NCBI GenBank assembly: GCA_021820065.1
Contig: JAKAEE010000013.1
Coordinates: forward strand, 1-61,629
DNA length: 61,629 nt
Direction of reading: 5' to 3'
Origin: Bacteroidota bacterium
GTDB taxonomy: Bacteria > Bacteroidota > Ignavibacteria > Ignavibacteriales > Melioribacteraceae
In this document: piece by piece, positions 53,135 to 61,629 of the stretch
How the letters are laid out: every line of letters starts with the position of its first letter
Position numbering within the stretch: position 1 is the stretch's first letter
The notes under the pieces: model-generated
The model's database searches: none
The model's input: only the letters and a program-made list of their open reading frames with translations
What the model was told of the DNA's origin: nothing
Translations under genes and position numbers: made by a program

Positions 53135-54730
53135 CTATTTATTAAACTCACGAATTATCTTCTGAATCTCTTCTTCGCTGATTCCAGTTCCATATGTAGT
53201 TGGCTGTGCAGTTGTGCCGGCTTTTCTGCTTACATTTCCTAGCGGATTAGCAGACGGATTTCCTGCACGGGCTCGAAGTCTTTCTTCAATCATCTTTGTA
53301 AAATTTCCATCCGATGTTGACGCACTCTTTGATGTAATAGTCGAAGGAAGATCAAACGATGTAACGCAGTTGCCGGAATTAACCGGATGCGTTTCGAACG
53401 CTAAAGTTTTAACATTCATCATGTGCATCGCCGAAACATTTTCCGATATGATTGATCCGCCCCAGGTTCCGGGTCCTAAGGTCATCGAAGGCATCAAACC
53501 GGTTGTGTAGCCGACCGCGCCGACGGATGATGGAGTGTTTACCACAATTCTGAATGCCGGTTTTTCTAAAGCGAACTTCATGATAATTTCCTTATCGTTG
53601 GAATGAATTGCCATTGTGTGACCGATTCCGCCGAACTGCAATAGCTCGATGCACTTATGACAACCGTCGAGCCAGCCGTCAACGGAATAAAATGCGAGCA
53701 TAGGAGAAAGTTTTTCGATTGATAGCGGTTCATCCTTTCCAACTCCACTGCATTCGGCAATCAGTACGGAAGTTTTTTCCGGAACGCTGAACCCAGCGTA
53801 ATTGGCAATCCATGTTGCCGGCTTGCCTACAATATCTGCATTCAACTTTGCGCCGCGGGCAACTTTATCTTCTAACTTTCTTTTCTCTTCGGCGTTAACA
53901 AAATAAGCGCCTAATCTTTTTGCTTCTTCAATTACTTTTTCTCGAATCGGGCGGTCAACTATCATCGCTTGTTCGGATGAACATAAAACTCCGTTGTCAA
54001 ATGTCGTTCCGTAAATTATATCGGCAACGGCTTTCTGATAATTTGCGGTTCGCTCGATAAATGCGGGTACGTTTCCCGGTCCAACGCCGTATGCGGGTTT
54101 GCCGGAACTGTAAGCCGCGCGAACCATTGGAGTGCTTCCCGTTGCTAAAATAACCGCAATATTTTTATCCTTCATTAAAGCGTCTGTTCCTTCAAGAGTC
54201 GATTCGGTCATGCATTGAATCAAACCTTTGGGCGCGCCGGCTTTTTCTGCTACGTCCGATAAGACTCTCAACGCTTCGGCAGTGCAATTAACAGCCTTTG
54301 GGTGAGGCGAAGCGACAATTCCGTTTCTGCATTTCAACGAGATGATTGCCTTGAACATCGCAGTCGATGTCGGATTGGTCGATGGGATGAGAGCGGCTAC
54401 AACTCCCATCGGCTCGGCAATCTTTATAACTTTTCCTTCTTTCTTTACTTCGATCACTCCGACCGTCTTCAAGTCTTTGATCGATTCCCAAACGTCGCGC
54501 GTGCCGAACTGGTTCTTGATAATTTTGTCTTCAACTTTTCCAAAACCGGTTTCCTCATGAGCCATTTTCGCGAGCCGTTCTGCTTCTTTGAAGCCGGCGT
54601 CAGCCATCGCTTTTACAATTTTATCTACCTGTTCTTGGTTGTAGTGTTTGAATTCGAGCTGCGCTTCTTTTGCTTTTGCGGCTAACGTACGTGCTTCTTG
54701 AATAGATTGAAGATCCTTGTCGAAGTTCAT
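53135..54730 (-). CDS. CoA-acylating aldehyde dehydrogenase with C-terminal encapsulation-like peptide
   Basis: This 531-residue enzyme turns an aldehyde into acyl-CoA with NAD. The catalytic Cys is in GVLCSSEQA, and the nucleotide region includes NPTSTAMFKAI and GPGNVPAFIE. The enzyme body resembles EutE/PduP-type or AdhE-N-terminal dehydrogenases (about 465 residues). About 50 extra C-terminal residues form a Pro/Gly/Ala/Thr-rich linker and end in the amphipathic helix SEEEIQKIIREFNK. Such tails target enzymes to bacterial microcompartments. I chose the ATG at 54730: a TATATTTG box (54754-54761) lies between it and the more distal ATG at 54784. Confidence 0.88.
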   Translation of the reverse strand: MNFDKDLQSIQEARTLAAKAKEAQLEFKHYNQEQVDKIVKAMADAGFKEAERLAKMAHEETGFGKVEDKIIKNQFGTRDVWESIKDLKTVGVIEVKKEGKVIKIAEPMGVVAALIPSTNPTSTAMFKAIISLKCRNGIVASPHPKAVNCTAEALRVLSDVAEKAGAPKGLIQCMTESTLEGTDALMKDKNIAVILATGSTPMVRAAYSSGKPAYGVGPGNVPAFIERTANYQKAVADIIYGTTFDNGVLCSSEQAMIVDRPIREKVIEEAKRLGAYFVNAEEKRKLEDKVARGAKLNADIVGKPATWIANYAGFSVPEKTSVLIAECSGVGKDEPLSIEKLSPMLAFYSVDGWLDGCHKCIELLQFGGIGHTMAIHSNDKEIIMKFALEKPAFRIVVNTPSSVGAVGYTTGLMPSMTLGPGTWGGSIISENVSAMHMMNVKTLAFETHPVNSGNCVTSFDLPSTITSKSASTSDGNFTKMIEERLRARAGNPSANPLGNVSRKAGTTAQPTTYGTGISEEEIQKIIREFNK

Positions 54731-54753
54731 TTGCTGCCCATTGTTTAACGAAT

Positions 54754-54761
54754 CAAATATA
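54754..54761 (-). promoter_or_regulatory. -7 promoter box of the aldehyde dehydrogenase gene
   Basis: TATATTTG on the minus strand, 24 bases before the ATG at 54730, matches TAnnTTTG. It decides the start of the gene. Confidence 0.55.
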
Positions 54762-54844
54762 AAGAGAGGGTGAACAAAGTTCAATTAGTTAAAATTCTTG
54801 CTGATGTTGATGTCTAATTGCGGATATTTCAGAGGAGGATAGTA

Positions 54845-54873
54845 AAAAGAAGGCGACAAATATTTGCCGCCTT
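54845..54873 (-). terminator. terminator after the broken T9SS gene
   Basis: AAGGCG (54850-54855) pairs with CGCCTT (54868-54873), and CAAATATTTG inside forms a second stem. On the minus strand it is followed by CTTTTTAC. Confidence 0.7.
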
Positions 54874-54891
54874 TTATTCGTTTATTACAGT

Positions 54892-57800
54892 TTATTTCAA
54901 AAACATCATCTTCTTCGATTGCATAAAGTCGTTTGCGTGTATTGTGTATACGTATACTCCGCTTGCAAGGTTATGAGCATCAAAATTAACTTCATAAGAA
55001 CCAGCTTTCTTAATTTCGTTAACAAGATTTGCAACCTCTCTGCCAAGCATATCATAAACTTTTAATGACACAAAACCATCTTTCTGAAGTTGGTATTTAA
55101 TAATTGTGGATGGATTAAATGGATTAGGATAATTATCTCCAAGTGAGTAACCGGTTGGAATTTTATAGTAATTGAATTCCAACTCAATTTGTTCTCCCTT
55201 TTTTAGATTTGATGATTCTTCATCTTGCACATCACAAAAATAAAATTCACTACCTCCGCTTGTTTTAGTACTGATTCTTAAAAAGTAATTACCTTCTTTA
55301 ATATTTTTTAGATTAAGAGTATAGCTTGACTTTTTCTCGGGCGAACTTTTGCTATCATACTTAGCTTCATCGAACGATGTCTTGACCTCTTTGCTGTTTG
55401 CATCAACAAGTTCAACAGAGAATTTTATTTCGTCTCCGTTTACAAGCTTTTTAGTGTTGTCGCTGTCAATAACATAATAAGAAGTCGTTAATTGCAAACT
55501 ACTACTCGGTTTTAGGTATATATTTTCAGTTGCTATTTTTTCTGTCATGTCATCATCTGTTTTTATGTTAGTGGTATCTTGGACAAATTTAAACATTATG
55601 CTTTTCCCATCAAGCAGAATGTTACCCAGATAGTACACGAAAGTTTTTTCCTGTTTTCGATTGATCGCCATTCTGCCGTAATAGCTTAATACATTTCCGT
55701 TCTTTTTTTGCAGCGTTGAAAAATTGAACGGTAAAGGTTTTACTTCATATATGCCGGAGAACGGCTGTTTGAGAACTACCGATTTTATATTATTGAAATC
55801 ATAGCCGTTACTCAATTGAATTTGTCCATTACCTCCTGTCTCAGGTATTGTGGTTATACTGGAATATGTCCCATTCAAGAGTTTTACACACTTGTGCTCG
55901 TTATAAATATTACACCATGCCTATTATACTTCCATCTGTGCCGGCATCGCGGGAACTGCTGTTTGTATTTCTTACCGTACCGCTTCCGAACGAACTGAAG
56001 TTAGACCATATTCCGCCTGCTCTTCTTTTCACAATCGCCGATGGAATACCGCTGTTATATCCGCTCCAGCTAATAAAAGGATCTCCTTCGTGAGAAGATA
56101 TTGACGGTTCAATATTATTAGTGTATGGAGAACCTGTTGTAACTGTTGACTCTTCATAGATTGCTAATGCATCATTTACACCACGGAAGAACTCAAGGTA
56201 TTTTATTTCTGTTGTTCCGTTTTGATAGGCAAGAAAATATTTTTGAACATCGGAGGCAATTGATGGATTGCTGCTGTTAGAAGTAGTGCTGTTCACTTGA
56301 AAATCAGAATGTGCGCTCCAGCTTCCTGAATATTAAAAGTTCTTTTCTCTTAGCGCTGAAGTTGAACTTGGTTTAAAGATTACACATACTGTATTGTTTA
56401 ATGCGGCTGTTACCGGCTTGCTATCGTAACTGTAAGTAGAGAGAGTATAAACATCGGCGTAAAGTGTTCTAGAACCGTTTTGGAATTCGGTAAGAATTAT
56501 TTTGGGATAATTATCCCCGGCAACTGCATCCCTTTGGTAAACAACATACACCTTATTTAAGCCGTCGTTTGATTGTGCGATTGATGCGCTTTTACAATTA
56601 GCTCCCAAATAATCTACTTTTTGTTCTTGAAGCCATGTGCTTCCTCCATCTGTGCTGTACGTGTACCAGACTTGATTCATTGATTCGTAAACCATGTGCT
56701 GTTTGCCGTCGTCTGTTCTTACCACCTTGCGCTGACTGTTTGAAGAAAACCCTGTTGTTGCATTTGAAATTAAATGTCCTTTGTAATTGGCTGTAACTGT
56801 TGTGCCTGCACTATTAAACACCACTGCTTTCTGGTCATAACCAGTGGGGTTGCTGCCAATTTGCTGAAGTGAAGCACCGTTTGTAGTCCAGTTTTGAAAA
56901 TAGCCTGTGTAGCCGTTTATGTTTGTTTGAGTTAACGGTGCGCGTACGGAGTAATACGGTACGTTTGGATTATTGGGATCTGGAGTTTGTTGTAAGAACA
57001 CGCCTTTCTCTGTAGCTCCGTATTTATCATTTGGTTCATAATAAGATGTCACCGGAATCCAGTAATTGGTTCCTTGCTGACTTCCGTTTGACTGAATATA
57101 CCATGGATCTTGAAAATCCAAATTCCCTTGATTCTGAACCAGATTGCCTTCAATCAATACTTGTATCTTTGCATAATTCAGTGAATTGAAATTTGCATTC
57201 TGATTCTGTTCGGGACCGAAAGTAGCGGTAAAATTGTGGGACAGAAAATATTCTGTGCCAACATCATTCCAATTATTTTGCTTATAATTTATACCAGAAC
57301 CGTTCCAATTAGAAAATCTTTCATTATTTGTTAAAGTTGTATAATTCCCTTGAAGCAAGGGCAAACTGCTGCCAGAATTAACATTACCATATCCCGTAAC
57401 AGAAAAAGAACCACCCGCATTTTGAGCAACTATCTTATTTGTGAACGTTATAGGTACTGAAGAAGGATTAAATTGAACAGCACCTACCCATGTACCCCAT
57501 GTGTTATTGGATTTTGCATACTCCCCGTAAAGCCAGATTTGATTACCTTGCGAAGGGTCTAAACAAATACCATTGTAATCGCCCCATCGGTTTTTACCGT
57601 TGAGAAGATTATCATACGTTCCTTCTCCTTGTTTTAGCCAACTTATTGGACCAATAGTTGACTGTTCCACTTTTCTATAAGAATATGCAAGTCCAACAAA
57701 ATCATTTGAACTTGATTTGCTGAAAGTAATTAGAACATTTCCATAATTATCCGGGTAAATTTCCGGGTAATAATACCATAAGCCGCTTTGTTCTATAACA

Positions 57801-58818
57801 TCATTGTAAACAATTGAAAAGCTAGAGGTATTTATTTTAAAATACTTTATTGCCGAACCGTCGTTGGTTGAATTTTTCACTGCAAAGGAGGCATATAAAA
57901 AACCTTCTTTATAAATGCAATCGGAAATGCGGGCATCATTTAAATCAATTTTTGTTGAACTATTTTTTTGCACTGCATCTCCTGGATTAACACCTGTACC
58001 TGGAGGATTATAATTACCAACATTTATTGTTGCTTTTCGGGTTATTGTTGGACTGCTTCCAAATGGATCTGTAATTGCCCATACAGTTACATAATTAGCT
58101 GTAACATCGTTTGCAGTGTTCATCAAATAGTATTCTGAAGAAGTGCCGAATTGATGAACCGGTTTAATATTCTCCGATATTTTTCCCGAAGCATCTGTCA
58201 TATTGGTAAAATCATGAAATGTGGGACTTCCTATACCAGCGTATAAATCACTTTTTCTAATTGCTCTTATTTTTGCATACTGAAAATCACCAGTTCCATA
58301 GATATACATCTGGTTTGATGTTATATAAACAGCTTGCTGATCGTATCCCAATCCTGTAAAGTCTGCCCAGTTATTTGTGTTGGTGGTGTTATCAATTCGT
58401 GCGTCAAATTTATAATAATACCAGCTGCCTGTTGGATCGGCAGACTGTGATACCGAAATAAGATAGTTAGAAGGCGAATAACTGCCCGTAGGACGGGATA
58501 ATGCAAAGACAATCCATCTGTTGTCCAAATGATCATAAACTACCTTTGGATCAAACGGATCACCTGGTGGTGAAACGATTGAAAACCAGTTTAACAAAGC
58601 ACTTCGCTTATTTTAGTACCGCTCTTATTATAAATCTCGATTTTATTATTTACTGTTAGAATAATATGGTTTAGACCAGCTGCTATTTCAGGATCAGGCG
58701 ACAATTTTGTGTTCCATTGTATACCCTCAAAACTTTTTGTCAAAGTTATATCCTGAGAATAAACAGAGGAAATGAAAAGACATCCCCCTAAAACAAATGT
58801 TAAGATGAACCTGTTCAT
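54892..58818 (-). pseudogene. broken T9SS-exported protein gene (two frameshifts and one nonsense codon)
   Basis: Four open pieces together make one T9SS cargo of about 1300 residues. Piece 1 (58818-58591) has a signal peptide (LFISSVYSQ). A one-base loss near 58600-58610 leads to piece 2 (from about 58597 to 56333), which ends at an in-frame TAA. Piece 3 reads on in the same frame to 55910; there an extra G (GGC instead of GC before ATGG) shifts the frame into piece 4 (to 54892), which ends in a T9SS sorting domain (GDNYPNPFNPSTI, VYDMLGREV, LASGVYVY). From about 57000 downward it aligns closely with the intact protein at 20-3850, while the N-terminal part is different. An AGGAGG site precedes the start. 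Either it is a young pseudogene, or assembly errors must be invoked three times. Confidence 0.85.
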
Positions 58819-58852
58819 GACTACTCCTCCTATATTTTTGTTAATTATTTAA

Positions 58853-60190
58853 CTATCGGTGTGCTACCTTGACAAGCCCGTATCTTATAACTCCATTGAC
58901 ATATCTATATCCAGCAGCAATATATGTGTCTCCTTTAACAGCAATACTATAATAGGTATCTGTATTGTTTTCAAGTTCAGTGTAGAATTTCCAGCTTACC
59001 CCGTTGTAGTGCCAAATTCTACCACGTATTCCTGCTGCTATTATATCGTTAACGTTGTTGCCTCTTACTTTTATCAAAGCCCAAGTATTCGGATCTCCGC
59101 TCCAAAGGTTTTTTACTTCCCGGTTAGTATTACTATTAATTCTGTATAGACCATACCATGTTAAGAGAAATAACATATTATTGTTATTTGTCCATATGCT
59201 TTCTATTGCGCCTGAAATAATAGCCGGGGTATAGTTTAATAAATGGCTCTGATCATTAATAACCGTAGTTAATGAATTGTTACTATACTTTAGTAAAACA
59301 GTAGGCTTAAAATCTTCGTAGCCAGAAATCCAAACAGTTTTTCCATCGGACGTACCATATACATCTAGGAGTCTTACAGTTGTCCCGCTTTCTATCTTTT
59401 GCCAACTGCCATTGGTATAATGTCCTATTTGACCAAGAGCACCTACTGTGTATACATCGTTTTTATTTGCCGCCCATATTTTTGAAACAGACACTGGAAG
59501 ACACATTATTCCAGTTTGCTTATTTCCATTCCACACTGCTATCTGAGAATTATTAGACGCAATCCAAACTGTCGTGTCGTTCAAAACCGCTACAGCATTA
59601 GCCTTATAAGAACCTGTGTGTTCCTGTCCACAAAATGTATAGAACTGTATCTTAAACAATTGCCAGGTATGCCCATTCCATTTTGCTAGATTGTAAGCGT
59701 TTGGGTCCGGCTGTCCAGTTGAATCATTCATATAAATTTCACCAACAGCGTAAGCAAGTGTGTCATTAACAATTGCAACATCATTTAACGTGCTGCTTCC
59801 AGCGCCGGGGTCGCCAAACGTAAACGTTTGCCAGGTAAAGTTATGGCTTGTTGTATCGAACGTTGTTACAACAATCTTATCACTTTGCCCGCCAATGAGG
59901 TTTATTTTTGCTTGGTACGTGTAACTCTTATTCGGTGCAAGAGTGCTGTCGTAAAGTGTAGTGTCTTTTGTTGTAAGGGTAAAACTAAATAAGTTGTTGC
60001 CATCTCTCGTTATTGTTATACCCTTTGGCAAAGAAACATTGTTTACACTTAATTTTAACCACGCTTCAGTACATGAAACATCCACCGAAAGAGTTAAGCT
60101 GTTATTCACCGGACCTGTTGGGCTACTGCAGCTTGTTACTAATGCAGTAATAACCACTATTGGCAAAAAGAATGCTTGCTTTGTTTTCAT
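58853..60190 (-). CDS. lipoprotein with Fn3-like domain and propeller-like repeats, second copy
   Basis: This 445-residue paralogue of the gene at 3894-5174 starts at the equivalent ATG (MKTKQ, then LVTSC; Cys21). The first 130 residues are nearly the same (NNSLTLS.DVSCTEAWLKLS, NVSLPKGITITRDGNNLFSFTLTT). The rest diverges but keeps W-N-G and H-Y-N/T-G motifs (KWNGHTW, VWNGNK, HYNGVSW). The reading frame is intact, unlike its downstream T9SS partner (34-base gap). The ligand or function is unknown. Confidence 0.75.
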   Translation of the reverse strand: MKTKQAFFLPIVVITALVTSCSSPTGPVNNSLTLSVDVSCTEAWLKLSVNNVSLPKGITITRDGNNLFSFTLTTKDTTLYDSTLAPNKSYTYQAKINLIGGQSDKIVVTTFDTTSHNFTWQTFTFGDPGAGSSTLNDVAIVNDTLAYAVGEIYMNDSTGQPDPNAYNLAKWNGHTWQLFKIQFYTFCGQEHTGSYKANAVAVLNDTTVWIASNNSQIAVWNGNKQTGIMCLPVSVSKIWAANKNDVYTVGALGQIGHYTNGSWQKIESGTTVRLLDVYGTSDGKTVWISGYEDFKPTVLLKYSNNSLTTVINDQSHLLNYTPAIISGAIESIWTNNNNMLFLLTWYGLYRINSNTNREVKNLWSGDPNTWALIKVRGNNVNDIIAAGIRGRIWHYNGVSWKFYTELENNTDTYYSIAVKGDTYIAAGYRYVNGVIRYGLVKVAHR

Positions 60191-60716
60191 TTTTTTCTTT
60201 TTTATTTGAAATTTTAGGTAATTAGAAGTGAGGTTTCCCTCCATTTTATTCGGAGTATTAACTCGCCAATAATCATACCACGGCAAAATATTGATTTCAT
60301 CTTCCTATTCAACCTTTTTAGTTATAAAACTTGCTGTTAAGGTAAAACTTACATTACAATAAGAAATTTTTTCATCAATGAGCCAAATCTAAAAAGGTGC
60401 AATCAATAAAAAAATATTTTGATTTTTTGGCTAAAATCTAATTTGGGAATTATAAAAACTCCTTTTTAGAGTAGGCTCATAAACATCTCATTAATATTTG
60501 TAGGTCGAAACTCTGTTTCGACTAGCAAGAAGTTTTATGTAACTCCGCGATGCGTTGTGTTGATTCAGAGAATCGACCTACAATTTAATTACATCACTGC
60601 ACTTTACTAACAGCTTCGCTCCACGGACCAACACCGTTTGTATTTGCTTGGGCTGCATTTACACCAAATCCTTTTTTGTTGTTAGTCTGTAGGGAGGTAA
60701 ATTCGTAATAAATGTG
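60191..60716. other. gene-free stretch related to 5175-5700
   Basis: The leader next to the lipoprotein gene is nearly identical to that of copy 1. A TAGATTTG box on the minus strand (60384-60391) could be its promoter, though 194 bases from the ATG. The palindromic element at 60498-60583 is listed separately. No gene is seen. Confidence 0.55.
60498..60583. repeat. compound palindromic (MITE/REP-like) element, copy 2
   Basis: Outer arms TTGTAGGTCGA (60498-60508) and TCGACCTACAA (60573-60583) are inverted, as at 5546-5644. Inside is a perfect GTCGAAAC-TCT-GTTTCGAC hairpin (60504-60522) and a TCGATTC-type hairpin with an AGA loop. Confidence 0.75.
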
Positions 60717-61469
60717 TTACTTAAAAATTTCTTTCAAATTCTGGTAACCGCTTTTGCTTATCGGAAGTTTTGTACCGTCGTTCAGAAGAACGCGGTAAGA
60801 TTCTTTTTCAACTAATTCGATTTGTTTGATGAATGATATTTTTGTGAAGTACGAACGGTGAATTCGAATGAACTGAGACGAGTCAAGATTCTCTTCGAAA
60901 TATTTCATCGTTTTCTGTTTGAGAAAATTTCCTTTCTCGGTGTGAAGCATTGTGTAATCGTCCTGCGCTTCGATGTACCGGATATCATCAGTCGGCACAA
61001 TAAGAATTTTTGGACCGTTCTTAATCACAACCCTATCGAGATGCTCGGTTCTATGTTCGATATGCTTGACCAATCCATCTATATTCTTTTTTGCTTCGGC
61101 GGTGTTGTCGATTAATCTGCGCGCTTTCTCAATTGCCTCGGCAAACCGGTCTTGAGAAAACGGTTTCAGCAGGTAATCCGTTGCGTTCACCTCAAACGCT
61201 TTGAGTGCGTACTGATCGAACGCAGTAGTAAAAATTATTACCGGCGGCACTTCAAGAATTTCCAGCATTTCAAAGCCGGTAAGCTTCGGCATTTGAATAT
61301 CGAGAAAGATCAAATCCGGTTTCAGTTCGTTGATGAGCTTAATTCCCTCAAATCCGTCCGCGCATTCGGCAACGAGTTCAAAGTCGTCAAACTTCTTCAA
61401 ATAATTTTTGATGATGTCGCGAGCAAGCTTCTCGTCGTCAATCGTTATAGCTTTTATTTTTCTTTCCAT
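60717..61469 (-). CDS. LytTR-type response regulator
   Basis: This 250-residue regulator has an N-terminal receiver domain (DD at 11-12, phospho-acceptor Asp57 in LIFLDIQMP, FTTAFDQYAL, LLKPF) and a C-terminal LytTR DNA-binding domain (IRYIEAQDDYTMLHT, FIRIHRSYFTKISFI). The partner kinase gene ends 11 bases upstream, so the pair forms a LytS/LytR-type system. Targets are not shown by the sequence; the closest gene downstream on this strand is the second lipoprotein/T9SS cassette. Confidence 0.94.
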   Translation of the reverse strand: MERKIKAITIDDEKLARDIIKNYLKKFDDFELVAECADGFEGIKLINELKPDLIFLDIQMPKLTGFEMLEILEVPPVIIFTTAFDQYALKAFEVNATDYLLKPFSQDRFAEAIEKARRLIDNTAEAKKNIDGLVKHIEHRTEHLDRVVIKNGPKILIVPTDDIRYIEAQDDYTMLHTEKGNFLKQKTMKYFEENLDSSQFIRIHRSYFTKISFIKQIELVEKESYRVLLNDGTKLPISKSGYQNLKEIFK

Positions 61470-61480
61470 AGCATTCCTAA

Positions 61481-61629
61481 TTAGACAGGAATAAAAATGT
61501 TTACCTTAAAAATGCCGTTAGTTTTTTCAAAAGTTAAAAGATTATCTTGATTGTAAATCAGTTTCAGTCTGTTCTGGATATTTTTCAAGCCGATGCCCTC
61601 GCCTTTACGCGGAATGGCTTCGGAATCAA
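61481..61629 (-). CDS. sensor histidine kinase, C-terminal end (partial)
   Basis: Only the last 49 codons are in the window. They read SEAIPRKGEGIGLKNIQNRL, then KLIYNQDNLLTFEK and end in IFIPV. GEGIGLKNIQNRL is the G2-type box of the LytS/YehU HATPase domain. It precedes the LytTR regulator on the same strand and is its probable partner. Confidence 0.8.
   Translation of the reverse strand, partial: DSEAIPRKGEGIGLKNIQNRLKLIYNQDNLLTFEKTNGIFKVNIFIPV

Noticed and set aside
54892..58818. Programmed frameshifting to explain the broken T9SS gene
   Set aside because: There are three lesions, one a plain stop codon and the two shifts in opposite directions, with no slippery run and stem at either shift.

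Overview
The window looks like chromosomal DNA of a moderately AT-rich, Gram-negative member of the Bacteroidota/Chlorobiota side of the tree, most probably an Ignavibacteria-type organism. The pointers are type IX secretion (T9SS) C-terminal sorting domains with the NYPNPFNP signature, a moxR-bat operon, a Kdo/LPS-export cluster, a bacillithiol gene (bshB1), and repeated TAnnTTTG boxes upstream of genes, which is the -7 element of Bacteroidota-type promoters. GTG and TTG starts are frequent. I see no rRNA, tRNA, CRISPR array, transposase or phage gene.

Layout. (1) 20-5174: a T9SS-exported BNR-repeat protein preceded by a lipoprotein, with a palindromic repeat element upstream (5497-5644). 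(2) 5898-10875: housekeeping block yicC-gmk-rpoZ and udg-dnaB-DUF1460. (3) 10892-19576: mixed single genes: nfo, an SDR reductase, gatB, bshB1, a gutted dehydrogenase remnant, an SLC13 transporter, DUF302, cyclophilin and ettA. (4) 19740-27062: a secreted nuclease lipoprotein, MscS channel, a 57-residue membrane protein, an OB-fold lipoprotein, recQ and an RlmI-like methyltransferase. (5) 27112-31768: a MacA/MacB/TolC-type efflux operon. (6) 32084-40860: moxR and a full bat operon ending near a small secreted protein with four CPY motifs. (7) 41027-47407: M48 protease, vWA lipoprotein, gatC, kdsB, B12-binding protein, DUF1624 protein, ruvB. (8) 47423-53128: kdsA-kdsC-like-unknown-kdsD-lptC-ostA-lptB, a tightly overlapping Kdo synthesis and LPS transport operon. 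(9) 53135-54730: a CoA-acylating aldehyde dehydrogenase. (10) 54892-60190: a second copy of the lipoprotein/T9SS cassette, with the T9SS gene broken. (11) 60717 to the end: a LytTR response regulator and the end of its histidine kinase.

Most unusual points: the same lipoprotein + T9SS cassette, with its palindromic upstream element, occurs at both ends of the window. The second copy's T9SS gene carries two frameshifts and a nonsense codon, and the two T9SS genes share their C-terminal part but have unrelated N-terminal modules. Gaps inside operons hold short arrays with a strict 7-base period, each with a different unit. A 3-hydroxyisobutyrate dehydrogenase-type gene is reduced to its first 24 and last about 19 codons. 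The aldehyde dehydrogenase ends in a linker plus short amphipathic helix resembling a microcompartment encapsulation peptide. The KdsC-like phosphatase has DxE instead of DxD.

All family names come from reading the translated sequence by eye; no database search was run.
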